From: Streptococcus sp. oral taxon 431
GTDB lineage: Bacteria > Bacillota > Bacilli > Lactobacillales > Streptococcaceae
DNA length: 55,406 nt
Assembly: GCF_023115445.1 (NCBI RefSeq)
Contig: NZ_JALDUI010000016.1
Location: 1 to 55,406 of the forward strand
Direction: 5' to 3'
Shown: positions 7,885-15,499 of the stretch, in pieces
How positions within the stretch are numbered: the stretch's first letter is position 1
Layout of the letters: the number at the start of each line of letters is the position of its first letter
Program-made: the position numbers and the translations under genes
Notes under the pieces: generated by a model
The model's database searches: none
What the model saw: the letters and a program-made list of their open reading frames with translations, nothing else
What the model was told of the DNA's origin: nothing

Positions 7885-8433
7885 ATGACAACATTTACTA
7901 TCCACACAGTAGAATCAGCACCAGCAGAAGTGAAAGAAGTTCTTGAAACGGTACAAAAGGACAACAATGGCTATATCCCAAATCTTATCGGTCTTTTGGC
8001 CAATGCCCCTACAGCCCTAGAGGCTTATCGCACTGTTGGCGCTATTAACCGTCGCAACAGTCTAACACCTGTAGAGCGCGAAGTGGTGCAAATCACTGCA
8101 GCCGTAACTAATGGTTGCGCCTTCTGCGTCGCTGGACATACAGCCTTTTCTATCAAGCAAATCCAGATGAATGATGACCTACTTCAAGCTCTTCGCAATC
8201 GTACTCCAATCGAAAGCGATCCTAAGCTGGATACCCTAGCTAAGTTTACCTTGGCAGTTATCAATACCAAAGGGCGCGTAGGAGATGAAGCTCTTGGAGA
8301 ATTTCTTGAAGCAGGCTATACACAAGAAAATGCCTTGGATGTCGTTCTCGGTGTCAGTCTAGCAAGTCTTTGTAACTATGCCAACAACCTAGCTAACACA
8401 CCGATTAATCCAGAATTACAACCTTATGCATAA
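7885..8433 (+). CDS. Carboxymuconolactone decarboxylase/AhpD-like protein
   Basis: A 182-residue helical protein with the AhpD-type redox centre: Cys78 and Cys81 in CAFCVAGH, plus His85. In AhpD-like peroxidases this CxxC relays electrons to reduce peroxides; other family members are decarboxylases. The frame is open from 7867, but ATG 7885 is preferred since AAGAGG lies ahead of it. It is followed after 14 bases, with AGGAGG, by an acyl-CoA-dehydrogenase-like gene, so the two share a message. The pairing suggests a common redox substrate, which is not identified. Confidence 0.8.
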   Translation: MTTFTIHTVESAPAEVKEVLETVQKDNNGYIPNLIGLLANAPTALEAYRTVGAINRRNSLTPVEREVVQITAAVTNGCAFCVAGHTAFSIKQIQMNDDLLQALRNRTPIESDPKLDTLAKFTLAVINTKGRVGDEALGEFLEAGYTQENALDVVLGVSLASLCNYANNLANTPINPELQPYA

Positions 8434-8447
8434 GAGGAGGACAAAGT

Positions 8448-9512
8448 ATGGGATTTTTTTCAGAAGAATTTTTAAGCTGGTTAGACCAGCACGCTGATGA
8501 AATTGACAAAAAATCATGTCAAGCTGGAGAAGAGCTGATTGAGAAAATTGCTGCAGAAGGTGCCTTTCGTGTAGGAGTACCAAAAGTTCTTGGAGGGCTA
8601 GGTGGAAGTGATCAAGATGTTATCGATATCCTTGCAGAACTCGCTCAACATTCCTTAACAGCTTCCTTTATCTCATGGGGGCAACGAACTTTAATAGACA
8701 ATATTCTTCATACTGATAATGCTTACTTCAAAGAAGTTTACTTGGAAAAACTCTTATCAGGAGAATATGCAGGTGCTACGGCTTTGTCTAATGCGGTCAA
8801 GTATCTATCTGACTTAGAGGAACTAAATGTTCGAATCCTTGAAGAAAATGGGAATTATTACCTAAAAGGACGACTTCCTTGGGTAACCAATGCTCGTAGG
8901 GATCGCTTCCTCACTATTTTTGTAGCAGGATTTGCAGATGATCCGAGTCAAAGTTATGTAGTAGCCGTACCATCGGACGCAGAAAACTTTAGTCGTTCCG
9001 AAGATTTGGAATTTGTCTCTCTCCAAGGAGGGAATACAGCAGCCCTGACTTTTAACAAGGTCCCTTTAAAGGAAGAGTGGATTCTATCCAAGGATGCTCA
9101 TCAGTTTTTAGCACAAAATCGTCCAGCCTTTTTAGGCTACCAATTTGGCCTAGCCTTTGGCTTAGCTGAACGTTCACTCTCAGAAGTCGAAAAAGAATTG
9201 GGGAAACGAGGTGTCTTGAAGGAAGAATGGCAGCATCAGGTCGAACAGTTAGATGATATTCGACATTCTCTCTATCAAGGACTATCTGAAGAGTCCTATT
9301 TCGTTAGAAATCCGCGCGAACTATTCCAGTTACGAATTGATATTGTTGATGTTGTTGCCCAAAGTCTCTTATTAGAACTACAAGCTGGTGGCGGTAGAGG
9401 ATACTTTAGTAAATCGACATCCGGTTTCATACGTCGTTGGAATGAAGGTGCCTTTTTGCCAATTGTTTCTCCTAGTGCAGTACAGTTGCGACATATTCTA
9501 GCGACAAACTAA
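8448..9512 (+). CDS. Acyl-CoA dehydrogenase-like flavoprotein
   Basis: A 354-residue protein with the layout of the acyl-CoA dehydrogenase superfamily: a helical N-terminal domain (EKIAAEGAFRVGVPKVLGGLGGS), a central beta domain (KGRLPWVTNARRD, then VVAVPSD) and a C-terminal helical bundle. It is shorter than the usual 380 or so residues, and I see no obvious catalytic Glu, so it may be a DszC/monooxygenase-like or degenerate member. Streptococci lack a full beta-oxidation pathway, so classical fatty acid degradation is unlikely. Its partner upstream is AhpD-like; AGGAGG precedes the ATG. Confidence 0.72.
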   Translation: MGFFSEEFLSWLDQHADEIDKKSCQAGEELIEKIAAEGAFRVGVPKVLGGLGGSDQDVIDILAELAQHSLTASFISWGQRTLIDNILHTDNAYFKEVYLEKLLSGEYAGATALSNAVKYLSDLEELNVRILEENGNYYLKGRLPWVTNARRDRFLTIFVAGFADDPSQSYVVAVPSDAENFSRSEDLEFVSLQGGNTAALTFNKVPLKEEWILSKDAHQFLAQNRPAFLGYQFGLAFGLAERSLSEVEKELGKRGVLKEEWQHQVEQLDDIRHSLYQGLSEESYFVRNPRELFQLRIDIVDVVAQSLLLELQAGGGRGYFSKSTSGFIRRWNEGAFLPIVSPSAVQLRHILATN

Positions 9513-9526
9513 AAATAAAGAAAATA

Positions 9527-9560
9527 AAAACGAGGTTTATCTTTTTAAACTTCGTTTTTT
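9527..9560 (+). terminator. Terminator after dehydrogenase-like gene
   Basis: AAAACGAGGTTT pairs with AAACTTCGTTTT around an 8-nt loop and ends in T. The A-rich 5' arm could make it work in both directions. Confidence 0.8.
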
Positions 9561-9570
9561 AATACTTCAT

Positions 9571-9592
9571 TTAAGCGCTTTTATGCTATACT
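9571..9592 (+). promoter_or_regulatory. Promoter of TDT transporter with weak cre-like site
   Basis: TGC-TATACT (9584-9592) is an extended -10. Just upstream, TTTAAGCGCTTTTA (9570-9583) resembles a cre site with two mismatches around the central AAGCGCTT. The site is weak. Confidence 0.4.
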
Positions 9593-9620
9593 GATAATAA
9601 CATGACTATTGGAGGTTCAT

Positions 9621-10517
9621 ATGAAAAAACTCCCCTTGGCCTTTTCAGGGTGTTTATTGGGATTGGCTGGAGCAGGCAATCTCATATTGGATATTTTTCC
9701 ACTATTATCGCACGTCTTTAGTTTGTCAGGCTTGATTTTATGGTTTTATTTTTTATACAGTCATCTTAGTGATTGGCAAGAAAGCCAGCAAGAACTTAAG
9801 AAAGCTCCTCTATTATCGGGAATGGCGACCTTTCCCATGGCAGGGATGATTTTATCAACCTACTTACTGCGAATCTTACCTACGAGTATGAGTATCATAG
9901 CACAAGCTCTTTGGTGGTTTGCCTTTCTACTGGATGTAGGTTTAATCATCTACTTCACTAAAAATTATGTGCAGACTAAACCAAGAACGAGCGCAACGCC
10001 AAGTTGGACAGTTCTTTATGTAGGGATAGCAGTAGCAAGCTTGACCAACCCAGTGGTGGGCATAGTCGAGATTGCCTATGGAGCTTGGATTTTTGGATTT
10101 ACCTTAACCCTTTTCCTTTATCCTCTGATTTATCAAGATTTGAAAAGTAATCCATTGCCACGGGCTTTACTGGGGCAAGAAGGAATCTACTGTGCTCCCT
10201 TTTCTCTACTGTTAGCAGCACTCGTTCGGATCGGAGGTTCAGGACTTCATGGCTGGATTTTGCTAGTCATGATCCTTGCTTCACAAACTTTCTTTTTCTT
10301 TGTCCTCAGTCGTTTGCCAAGGATTTTAAAACAGGGATTTCAACCAGCTTTTTCAGCCCTAACTTTCCCAACTATCATCACAGCAACTTCATTGAAAATG
10401 GCCCAAGGCATTCTGCAGTTTCCAGTCCTTAACTTTCTCGTTTGGTTAGAGATTATCATTTGTTTAACGATTCTTGTCTATGTATTAGTAGAATATATGC
10501 GGTATTTAAGAAACTAA
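9621..10517 (+). CDS. TDT/TehA-family transporter (exfoliative toxin A-like annotation)
   Basis: A 298-residue membrane protein with nine to ten hydrophobic helices in the pattern of the tellurite-resistance/dicarboxylate transporter (TDT) family. Many firmicute members are labelled exfoliative toxin A or C4-dicarboxylate transporter; no toxin function is implied. ATG 9621 has TTGGAGG just upstream and is preferred over the in-frame codon at 9609. It is a single-gene unit. TehA-type members act as anion channels or carriers; the substrate here is unknown. Confidence 0.7.
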   Translation: MKKLPLAFSGCLLGLAGAGNLILDIFPLLSHVFSLSGLILWFYFLYSHLSDWQESQQELKKAPLLSGMATFPMAGMILSTYLLRILPTSMSIIAQALWWFAFLLDVGLIIYFTKNYVQTKPRTSATPSWTVLYVGIAVASLTNPVVGIVEIAYGAWIFGFTLTLFLYPLIYQDLKSNPLPRALLGQEGIYCAPFSLLLAALVRIGGSGLHGWILLVMILASQTFFFFVLSRLPRILKQGFQPAFSALTFPTIITATSLKMAQGILQFPVLNFLVWLEIIICLTILVYVLVEYMRYLRN

Positions 10518-10552
10518 AAAAGCCCCTAGCACTGAGAAGTGTTAGGGGTTTG
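10515..10552. terminator. Bidirectional terminator between TDT gene and DUF3278 operon
   Basis: CCCCTAGCACT (10523-10533) pairs over 11 bp with AGTGTTAGGGG (10538-10548) around GAGA. T follows on the plus strand, and six A precede, giving a U-run on the minus strand. It serves both converging units. Confidence 0.85.
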
Positions 10553-10591
10553 TTGTCGAGCATAGAAACAATCAATTAGTTCAGCTTTCTC

Positions 10592-11131
10592 CTACTGCTC
10601 TTCATGTTCGGATAAAAAATAATAAGTCATAGTACCGAAGATTGATCCTACTCCGAGTCCTACTAATAGGAAAAATGCGATCATTTTGAGTTCTAGAAAC
10701 TGCAAGAAGAAATCTGTAATGGAGTGATTTTCAAGAAGTACTTTTTTGGAAAATAGGATAAATAAGTAGAGAGTTGGGATGCTAGTTCCAACTAACCAAC
10801 TTCTTAACTTGATTTGACGCTTGCTGTAAGTGATTTGTGGAATCTCGGATTGATCATCATCTTCTAAGTGAAGCCCTCTAGTAGAATATCTTGCCTTGAG
10901 ACTGAGGGTAAAAATCATCAAGAAGTAGAGATAGGGCATAGCCATTCGAACCATCTCTATAAAGCGTCCAAACAAAAGATAGAACAGGAAGAGAAAGAAG
11001 GAAGAGTAAAAGATTTGGACCATGGAACGGGCGCAAGCCTTATAGATGACCTCTTGACGGCATTCGTCAAAAGGCCCTTGTATATGAAAGAAATTTCGAA
11101 CTAAGCGAGTGGTTAAGTCTTCTTTTTTCAT
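10592..11131 (-). CDS. DUF3278-like membrane protein (copy 4, divergent)
   Basis: A 179-residue protein with four hydrophobic segments and the family start MKKEDLTTRLVRNFFHIQGPFDECRQE, comparable to GISGPLDEHKRRE in the other copies. It is the last gene of the minus-strand operon and the most divergent copy; it lacks the RIxKAxEDQDxD tail of its paralogues and ends in SEHEEQ. AAGAGGTCAC precedes the ATG at 11131. Function is unknown. DUF3278 proteins occur in streptococci beside small XRE regulators, as here. The family name rests on recognition, not a search. Confidence 0.65.
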   Translation of the reverse strand: MKKEDLTTRLVRNFFHIQGPFDECRQEVIYKACARSMVQIFYSSFFLFLFYLLFGRFIEMVRMAMPYLYFLMIFTLSLKARYSTRGLHLEDDDQSEIPQITYSKRQIKLRSWLVGTSIPTLYLFILFSKKVLLENHSITDFFLQFLELKMIAFFLLVGLGVGSIFGTMTYYFLSEHEEQ

Positions 11132-11143
11132 GGTAGTGACCTC

Positions 11144-11485
11144 TTAATAACCTTGTTTTTGATTAGCTTCTTTAAAGAGTTGATAGAGAGTATAGAAGTA
11201 GACTAGACTAAAAACGATACAGATGGTTAGAAATAGGAGATATCTCCAATCCATAGAATTCGTTAACAGTTGTGGGAAAGATACGAGGATAAAGCAGAGA
11301 GATGCGTTTAAGAGGCGTATTTTTTTTGATGTGATTTTCTGAAATCTTTGTCCTTTGTTCAAGACAGGAAGGGCTAAGAGGAAGATGATTAGAAAAGGAC
11401 GCGTAATTTGGCCATAAACTAGGAAAACTGTCATAAAGATACTGATCAAAATATGGCTGAGAATTAAAGTTTGTAGTGATTTCAT
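11144..11485 (-). CDS. Small membrane protein, cassette family 2 (copy b)
   Basis: A 113-residue protein with three to four hydrophobic helices, beginning MKSLQTLILSHIL and ending in a charged KEANQKQGY tail. It is clearly related to the 111-residue protein at 12065-12400 (MKSLVTLL start, LPVLNKGQ versus VPALNKGL, similar spacing). ATG 11485 is chosen because AGGAGGAAACTT precedes it, and the stop of the DUF3278 gene upstream lies within that ribosome site, so translation is coupled. No family name is recognised. Confidence 0.7.
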   Translation of the reverse strand: MKSLQTLILSHILISIFMTVFLVYGQITRPFLIIFLLALPVLNKGQRFQKITSKKIRLLNASLCFILVSFPQLLTNSMDWRYLLFLTICIVFSLVYFYTLYQLFKEANQKQGY

Positions 11486-11495
11486 AAGTTTCCTC

Positions 11496-12038
11496 CTAAT
11501 CGTCGTCTTGATCTTCTCTAGCTTTTTGAATACGAAGAGTGATGACAATATGCACTGTTAATCCGAAAAAGAAGGCTGCAACGATGGTTGACAAGATACT
11601 TCTTGTATTCAAGAGAGCGGTAAGATAGTTTTTGCTATCATCCATTAGGATATTGAGAAGTGGCATTCCAAACAACATGGCTATTCCATAGCCAAGACCA
11701 GCTTTAAGACCAGGATTACGTAACTGTTTCTTTTCTTTCTGGTTCAACACGTCAGGATCAATAGAAGCAATACCAGTTTTTGTAGTTTGACTAGTGACAT
11801 AGATAGCACAAACCATGGAAATTAGAAAGATAATGATTGGATATCCAAAAGCGACTACTTGGGGATATCTAAAAGCAAGGACAAAGGGAATAAGATTGCC
11901 TAAAGTCATGAGGTAAAAGAGAATCATAAAGATTTTATTTCCGATGTGCTCAGCTTCGCGCCGTTTGTGTTCATCAAGTGGCCCTGAAATGCCATAGATA
12001 CGTTTGATTAGTTTTTCATAGAGGGGTTCTTTTTTCAT
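11496..12038 (-). CDS. DUF3278-like membrane protein (copy 3)
   Basis: A 180-residue protein with an N-terminal cytoplasmic segment (LIKRIYGISGPLDEHKRREAEHIGN), two membrane helices, a polar loop with DPDVLNQKEKKQLRNPGLKAG, two further helices, and the charged tail RIQKAREDQDDD. It is full length and close to copy 1. AGGAGAAATTACCC precedes the ATG, and its TAG stop forms part of the next gene's AGGAGG. Role unknown; operon and regulator suggest a membrane-located cassette under one repressor. Confidence 0.72.
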   Translation of the reverse strand: MKKEPLYEKLIKRIYGISGPLDEHKRREAEHIGNKIFMILFYLMTLGNLIPFVLAFRYPQVVAFGYPIIIFLISMVCAIYVTSQTTKTGIASIDPDVLNQKEKKQLRNPGLKAGLGYGIAMLFGMPLLNILMDDSKNYLTALLNTRSILSTIVAAFFFGLTVHIVITLRIQKAREDQDDD

Positions 12039-12064
12039 GGGTAATTTCTCCTAAATGAACGATG

Positions 12065-12400
12065 TTATTTTGTTTCTTTTACGAATTGATAGAGATAATA
12101 AAGATAAGTAATAGAAGAAAGGATAGCGATAGTTAGCAATAGATAATATTTCCAATCGTTTGAAATAACCGTCAGTTGTGGTAAGGATAGAAAGGATAGA
12201 ATCATAAAGAATAGTGCTAAGTTGAGTATGCGCGTTTTTTGGGAATCTATCTTTAGATAAGTCAGTCCTTTGTTGAGTGCTGGAACAAAGACAAGAACAA
12301 GGACTGTATCGTAGATGGGCAAGTTCCCTGAAACGATGATGAAGATGAGCAGTGAAGCAAACAAAAGATGATAGGTAAGTAAAGTTACTAGTGATTTCAT
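12065..12400 (-). CDS. Small membrane protein, cassette family 2 (copy a)
   Basis: A 111-residue hydrophobic protein with about four helices, paralogous to the protein at 11144-11485. ATG 12400 is preferred over the longer open frame (to 12463) because AGGAGAAAGCTT precedes it; the upstream stop TAG overlaps that site. In the cassette each member of this family follows a DUF3278 gene, so the two probably work as a pair. Function unknown. Confidence 0.7.
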   Translation of the reverse strand: MKSLVTLLTYHLLFASLLIFIIVSGNLPIYDTVLVLVFVPALNKGLTYLKIDSQKTRILNLALFFMILSFLSLPQLTVISNDWKYYLLLTIAILSSITYLYYLYQFVKETK

Positions 12401-12410
12401 AAGCTTTCTC

Positions 12411-12659
12411 CTAATCCTTATCTTGCTCTTTTTTAGCTCTTGCAATGCGAAGTGAGTCGACAATATGTATCATAACTCCGAAAAAGAAAGCTCCCAGTAT
12501 AGTTTTAAAAATATGTTTTGTATTTAGAAGAGAACTGATAAAATTTGAATTTTCACTTGTTAGGGTATCAATGAGTGGAATTATAAAAAATATCACTGTT
12601 CCATAAATCGAACCTGCTTTTAGACCAGGATAACGTAACTGCTTCTTTTCTTTTTTCAT
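12411..12659 (-). CDS. Truncated DUF3278-like protein (copy 2, internal deletion)
   Basis: An 82-residue product that begins MKKE and then joins directly to KKQLRYPGLKAG, which lies past the midpoint of the full-length copies; the C-terminal two helices and the tail RIARAKKEQDKD are kept. It therefore lacks the N-terminal half. Its ribosome site (AGGAGGAAACTC) resembles the one in front of family 2 genes, not DUF3278 genes, so a deletion probably removed a family 2 gene plus the first half of a DUF3278 gene. The frame stays open and may still be translated, but it could be a pseudogene. Confidence 0.6.
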   Translation of the reverse strand: MKKEKKQLRYPGLKAGSIYGTVIFFIIPLIDTLTSENSNFISSLLNTKHIFKTILGAFFFGVMIHIVDSLRIARAKKEQDKD

Positions 12660-12669
12660 GAGTTTCCTC

Positions 12670-13212
12670 CTAATCCTTATCCTGGTCTTCCTTGGCTTTT
12701 GCAATGCGACGGGAGATGATAATCTGTATGACCACTCCAAAGAAGACAGACTGGAGGATACTTGAAAAAATATTTTTAAAAGCGAGAAGAGACTGAAGAT
12801 AGTCCTGACTCTCACCTAGCAGTATAAGGAGAAGAGGGGTTGAAAAAAAACTCATTAATCCATAGACTATCCCAGCTTTCAGACCAGGGTAATGTAGTTG
12901 CTTACTTTCTTTCTCAGTCAGCATATCTGGTTCGATAGTTGTAATCCCTGTTTTTTGCATTTGGTAGGTGACATAGCCAGCAGCGATGAGGGCAATCACT
13001 AAAATCAGAGGAGGATAGACTAGAGCCACTAGTTGGGGATATTTATAGGCTAGAACGAGTGGAATAACATTGCCGAAAATCATCAGATAAAAGAGAATCA
13101 TAAAGACTTTATTTCCGATTCGGTCAGCCTCACGTCGTTTGTATTCGTCAAGCGGATCGGAAATACCGTAAGTGCGTTTGATCAGTTTTTCCGTGAAGGT
13201 TTCTTTTTTCAT
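12670..13212 (-). CDS. DUF3278-like membrane protein (copy 1)
   Basis: A 180-residue protein with the family layout: LIKRTYGISDPLDEYKRREADRIGN, two helices, a loop with EPDMLTEKESKQLHYPGLKAG, two helices, and RIAKAKEDQDKD at the end. The frame is open to 13245, but ATG 13212 gives the conserved MKKE start and follows AAGAAGAAG. It begins 14 bases after the end of the XRE gene. Its stop TAG lies inside the AGGAGG of the next gene. It is the first structural gene of the operon. Confidence 0.72.
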   Translation of the reverse strand: MKKETFTEKLIKRTYGISDPLDEYKRREADRIGNKVFMILFYLMIFGNVIPLVLAYKYPQLVALVYPPLILVIALIAAGYVTYQMQKTGITTIEPDMLTEKESKQLHYPGLKAGIVYGLMSFFSTPLLLILLGESQDYLQSLLAFKNIFSSILQSVFFGVVIQIIISRRIAKAKEDQDKD

Positions 13213-13226
13213 TTTTCTTCTTCTTT

Positions 13227-13421
13227 TTAAAAATCGTCCTCCCAAAAGAGACTGTTGAGGTCAGTTTGGAGGCTGCGGGCGAGATTGAGACAAAGTTCCA
13301 GGGTGGGGTTGTACTTGTCGTTTTCAATCATGTTGATGGTTTGTCTCGAGACACCGATATCCTTGGCAAGTTCGAGCTGGGATATGCCCAATTCCTTGCG
13401 GAATTCTTTCACACGATTCAT
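13227..13421 (-). CDS. Small XRE-family repressor
   Basis: A 64-residue protein that is essentially one helix-turn-helix: LRKELGISQLELAKDIGVSRQTINMIENDKYNPTL-type Cro/CI fold (QLELAKDIGVSRQTINMIE visible), with no sensor domain. AAGGAGGAAGC gives a strong ribosome site. It leads the DUF3278 operon and lies next to a promoter flanked by two copies of a TGTCA-N8-TGAC palindrome, so it most likely represses its own operon. Stand-alone regulators of this size are common partners of small membrane-protein cassettes. Confidence 0.88.
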   Translation of the reverse strand: MNRVKEFRKELGISQLELAKDIGVSRQTINMIENDKYNPTLELCLNLARSLQTDLNSLFWEDDF

Positions 13422-13440
13422 GCTTCCTCCTTTTTATTTA

Positions 13441-13501
13441 TGTCACATATATTTGACTATAGTATATTCTTTTAAAAATAAAATGTCAACTATTTTTGAC
13501 A
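13441..13501 (-). promoter_or_regulatory. Promoter of XRE/DUF3278 operon with two operator palindromes
   Basis: On the minus strand TTGACA (13489-13484), a 17-nt spacer and TATACT (13466-13461) form a near-perfect promoter. TGTCAACTATTTTTGACA (13484-13501) is a palindrome with 6-bp arms that contains the -35. A second copy, TGTCACATATATTTGACT (13441-13458), lies past the -10 with the same TGTCA-N8-TGAC spacing. The copies are 43 bp apart, about four DNA turns, as expected for cooperative repressor binding. Confidence 0.75.
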
Positions 13502-13558
13502 TATTTTTAAGAGAAAGTTGATGAGAATATTTCCGTTATAAAATCTTCTAGCAATTTT

Positions 13559-13568
13559 ATGCTATAAT
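13559..13568 (+). promoter_or_regulatory. Extended -10 promoter of phosphoesterase gene
   Basis: TGC-TATAAT at 13560-13568 with no recognisable -35. The message would start near 13575 and contain a small GGATAG/CTATCC hairpin before the ribosome site AAGGAG. Confidence 0.6.
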
Positions 13569-13638
13569 GGAGAAAAGTACAGAATTATAAGAGTGAATTG
13601 GATAGACTGAAAGCTATCCACTAAAGAAGGAGCAGAAA

Positions 13639-14472
13639 ATGAACCATAAGATTGCAATTTTATCAGACATTCATGGCAATACGACGGCCTTAGCTGCAGT
13701 GCTTGAGGACGCAAAAAATTTGGGAGCGACTGAATATTGGCTTTTGGGAGATATTTTTCTACCTGGACCGGGAGCAAATGACTTGGTGGCTCTTTTGAAA
13801 GACCTTCCCATTACAGCATCCGTTCGAGGAAACTGGGATGATAGTGTTTTAGAGGTTTTAGATGGACAATATGGTTTAGAGGATCCCAAAGAAATTCAGC
13901 TTCTCAGGATGACTCAGTATCTGATGGAGCGTCTAAACCCAGAGCATATTGATTGGTTGAGAAAGCTACCTATGGTAGCCAAGAAAGAAGTTGAAGGCTT
14001 GCGTTTTTCTCTTTCTCATAATTTACCTGAGAAAAATTATGGTGGTGATTTGCTGGTTGAAAATAATACCGAAAAATTTGACCAGTTACTTGATGAAACT
14101 ACGGATGTAGCCGTCTATGGGCATGTCCATAAACAGCTCCTACGTTATGGTAGCCAAGGCCAACAAATCATCAATCCAGGTTCGATTGGTATGCCTTATT
14201 TTAACTGGAAAGAGCTGAAAAATCACCGAGCCCAGTATGCCTTACTCGAAGTTGAAAATGGTGAATTGGTCAATATCCAATTTCGTAAGGTTGCCTATGA
14301 TTATGAAGCAGAGTTAGAATCAGCCAAGGAAAAAGGCCTTCCTTTTATCGAAATGTATGAAGAGTTGCGACGTGAGGACAACTATCAAGGCCATAATAGA
14401 GATTTGTTAGCTAGTTTAATTGACAAGCATGGCTATGTAGAGGATGTCAAGAATTATTTTGATTTTTTGTAA
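13639..14472 (+). CDS. Metallophosphoesterase (calcineurin-like)
   Basis: A 277-residue cytoplasmic protein with all metal-binding blocks of the calcineurin-like fold: SDIHGN (residues 9-14), GDIF, GNWDD, SHN and GHVHKQ, then NPGSIGMP. It fits the small YfcE/MJ0936-type phosphodiesterases, extended at the C terminus by about 80 charged residues. The natural substrate is unknown. AAGAAGGAG precedes the ATG. It is a single-gene unit running into the terminator-like repeat downstream. Confidence 0.87.
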   Translation: MNHKIAILSDIHGNTTALAAVLEDAKNLGATEYWLLGDIFLPGPGANDLVALLKDLPITASVRGNWDDSVLEVLDGQYGLEDPKEIQLLRMTQYLMERLNPEHIDWLRKLPMVAKKEVEGLRFSLSHNLPEKNYGGDLLVENNTEKFDQLLDETTDVAVYGHVHKQLLRYGSQGQQIINPGSIGMPYFNWKELKNHRAQYALLEVENGELVNIQFRKVAYDYEAELESAKEKGLPFIEMYEELRREDNYQGHNRDLLASLIDKHGYVEDVKNYFDFL

Positions 14473-14501
14473 GAGTTGCTTTAATGAACAGATACTAAAT
14501 A

Positions 14502-14534
14502 AAGAGTCTGGGACAAAAGTCCTAGCCTCTTTTT
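14502..14534 (+). terminator. Terminator after phosphoesterase gene
   Basis: GAG-TC-TGGGAC (14504-14514) faces GTCCTA-GC-CTC around AAAA and is followed by TTTTT. It is the left part of the larger repeat at 14502-14682. Confidence 0.75.
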
Positions 14535-14682
14535 GATGTTGGATTGTCGAGCAAGACGCAGTGGTTGAGTGGGCTCAACTACGCTGATTTCATCAGCTTT
14601 TACAGCCCTACTCAACTGTGCGGAGGTGGGACGACGAAATCGAATTCTAACGAATTACCGATTTCTGTCCCACTCTCTTTTA
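14502..14682. repeat. Structured terminator-like intergenic repeat (SPRITE-like?)
   Basis: The 180-bp unit is bounded by AGAGTCTGGGACA (14503-14515) and its near-complement TGTCCCACTCT (14666-14676). Inside are further inverted pairs: GTTGAGTGGGCT with AGCCCTACTCAAC, GCTGAT with ATCAGC, and GAAATCGAATTC with a facing copy. I recognise this sequence as common between genes in Mitis-group genomes. It resembles a rho-independent-terminator-like repeat such as SPRITE, but the name is not certain. It lies between convergent genes and can end both. Confidence 0.55.
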
Positions 14683-14689
14683 ATATTTC

Positions 14690-15499
14690 TTATTGTAATT
14701 GAGATTGATCTGGTAGGTAAGAACCACCGAGATAGGTTTTGCTGAGTTTTTCAAGGGTTCCATCTTGGTAGAGTTCTTTAAGAACCTTGTCAAATTGGTC
14801 TTTAAATTCTTTTTGGTCACTTGAAAAGATGATGTAATTGTTTGGATTGTCATTGCTTTCCAAGTCAACTACGTTCAAGTCTAAAACTCGGTCTTGGATA
14901 ATTTTTTGAACAGAGATTTTATCAAAGATTAGGAAATCAAATTCGCCATTTGCGAGGTCAGTCAGACGTTTAGCGACATCTTCACCAGAGTATTGGATGG
15001 TAGCAGGATTGTCTGAATGGCTTTGATTCCAGTCCGCAACAACCTTGGCAGTAGAAGTTCCAGTATCATCCTGGGTTGTTTTACCAGCGATGTCTTGCAG
15101 AGAAGTAAGAGCTTTGTCTTTTCTGCTTACAAGCACCAAAGGATTTTTAGCGATAGGTAGGGAGTAGAGGTATTTGGCTGCTCTCTCTTTGGTATAGCTC
15201 AAGTTGTTGGCAGCAGCTTGGTAACGGCCAGCATCCACTCCAGGGAAGATACTTTCCCAAGCTGTTTTTTGAAATTCAATCTTGTATTGATCCAGTTTTT
15301 CATCGACCGCTTTTAAAACTTCAACATCATATCCAGTTAGGCTACCATCTTTTTCAAAGTCAAAAGGTGGGATGTCTCCGGCAGTTGCTACGACAATGGT
15401 TTTAGGACTAGCAGTGGAAGTTGAAGTACTTTCTTGTTTAGATTGTCCACAGGCGACCAACAAGGGACTAATGGCTAATCATAAGAATAATTTTTTCAT
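14690..15499 (-). pseudogene. Amino-acid ABC transporter substrate-binding lipoprotein, nonsense in signal peptide
   Basis: The mature region (KTIVVATAGDIPPFDFEKDGSLTGYDVE, then FLIFDKIS) is a typical family 3 solute-binding protein for polar amino acids, tethered by the Cys of LVACG. The natural start is ATG 15499 (MKKLFL), but codon 7 is TGA (15481-15479), after which LAISPLLVACG continues. A downstream start at a TTG (15463) would leave no hydrophobic signal core, so the product could not be exported and lipidated. The rest of the frame is intact, so the mutation is recent, or a sequencing error. No permease or ATPase gene lies beside it. Confidence 0.8.

Noticed and set aside
12660..12815. 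Longer N-terminus for the truncated DUF3278 copy
   Set aside because: The extension lies within the preceding gene in another frame; the ribosome site points to ATG 12659.
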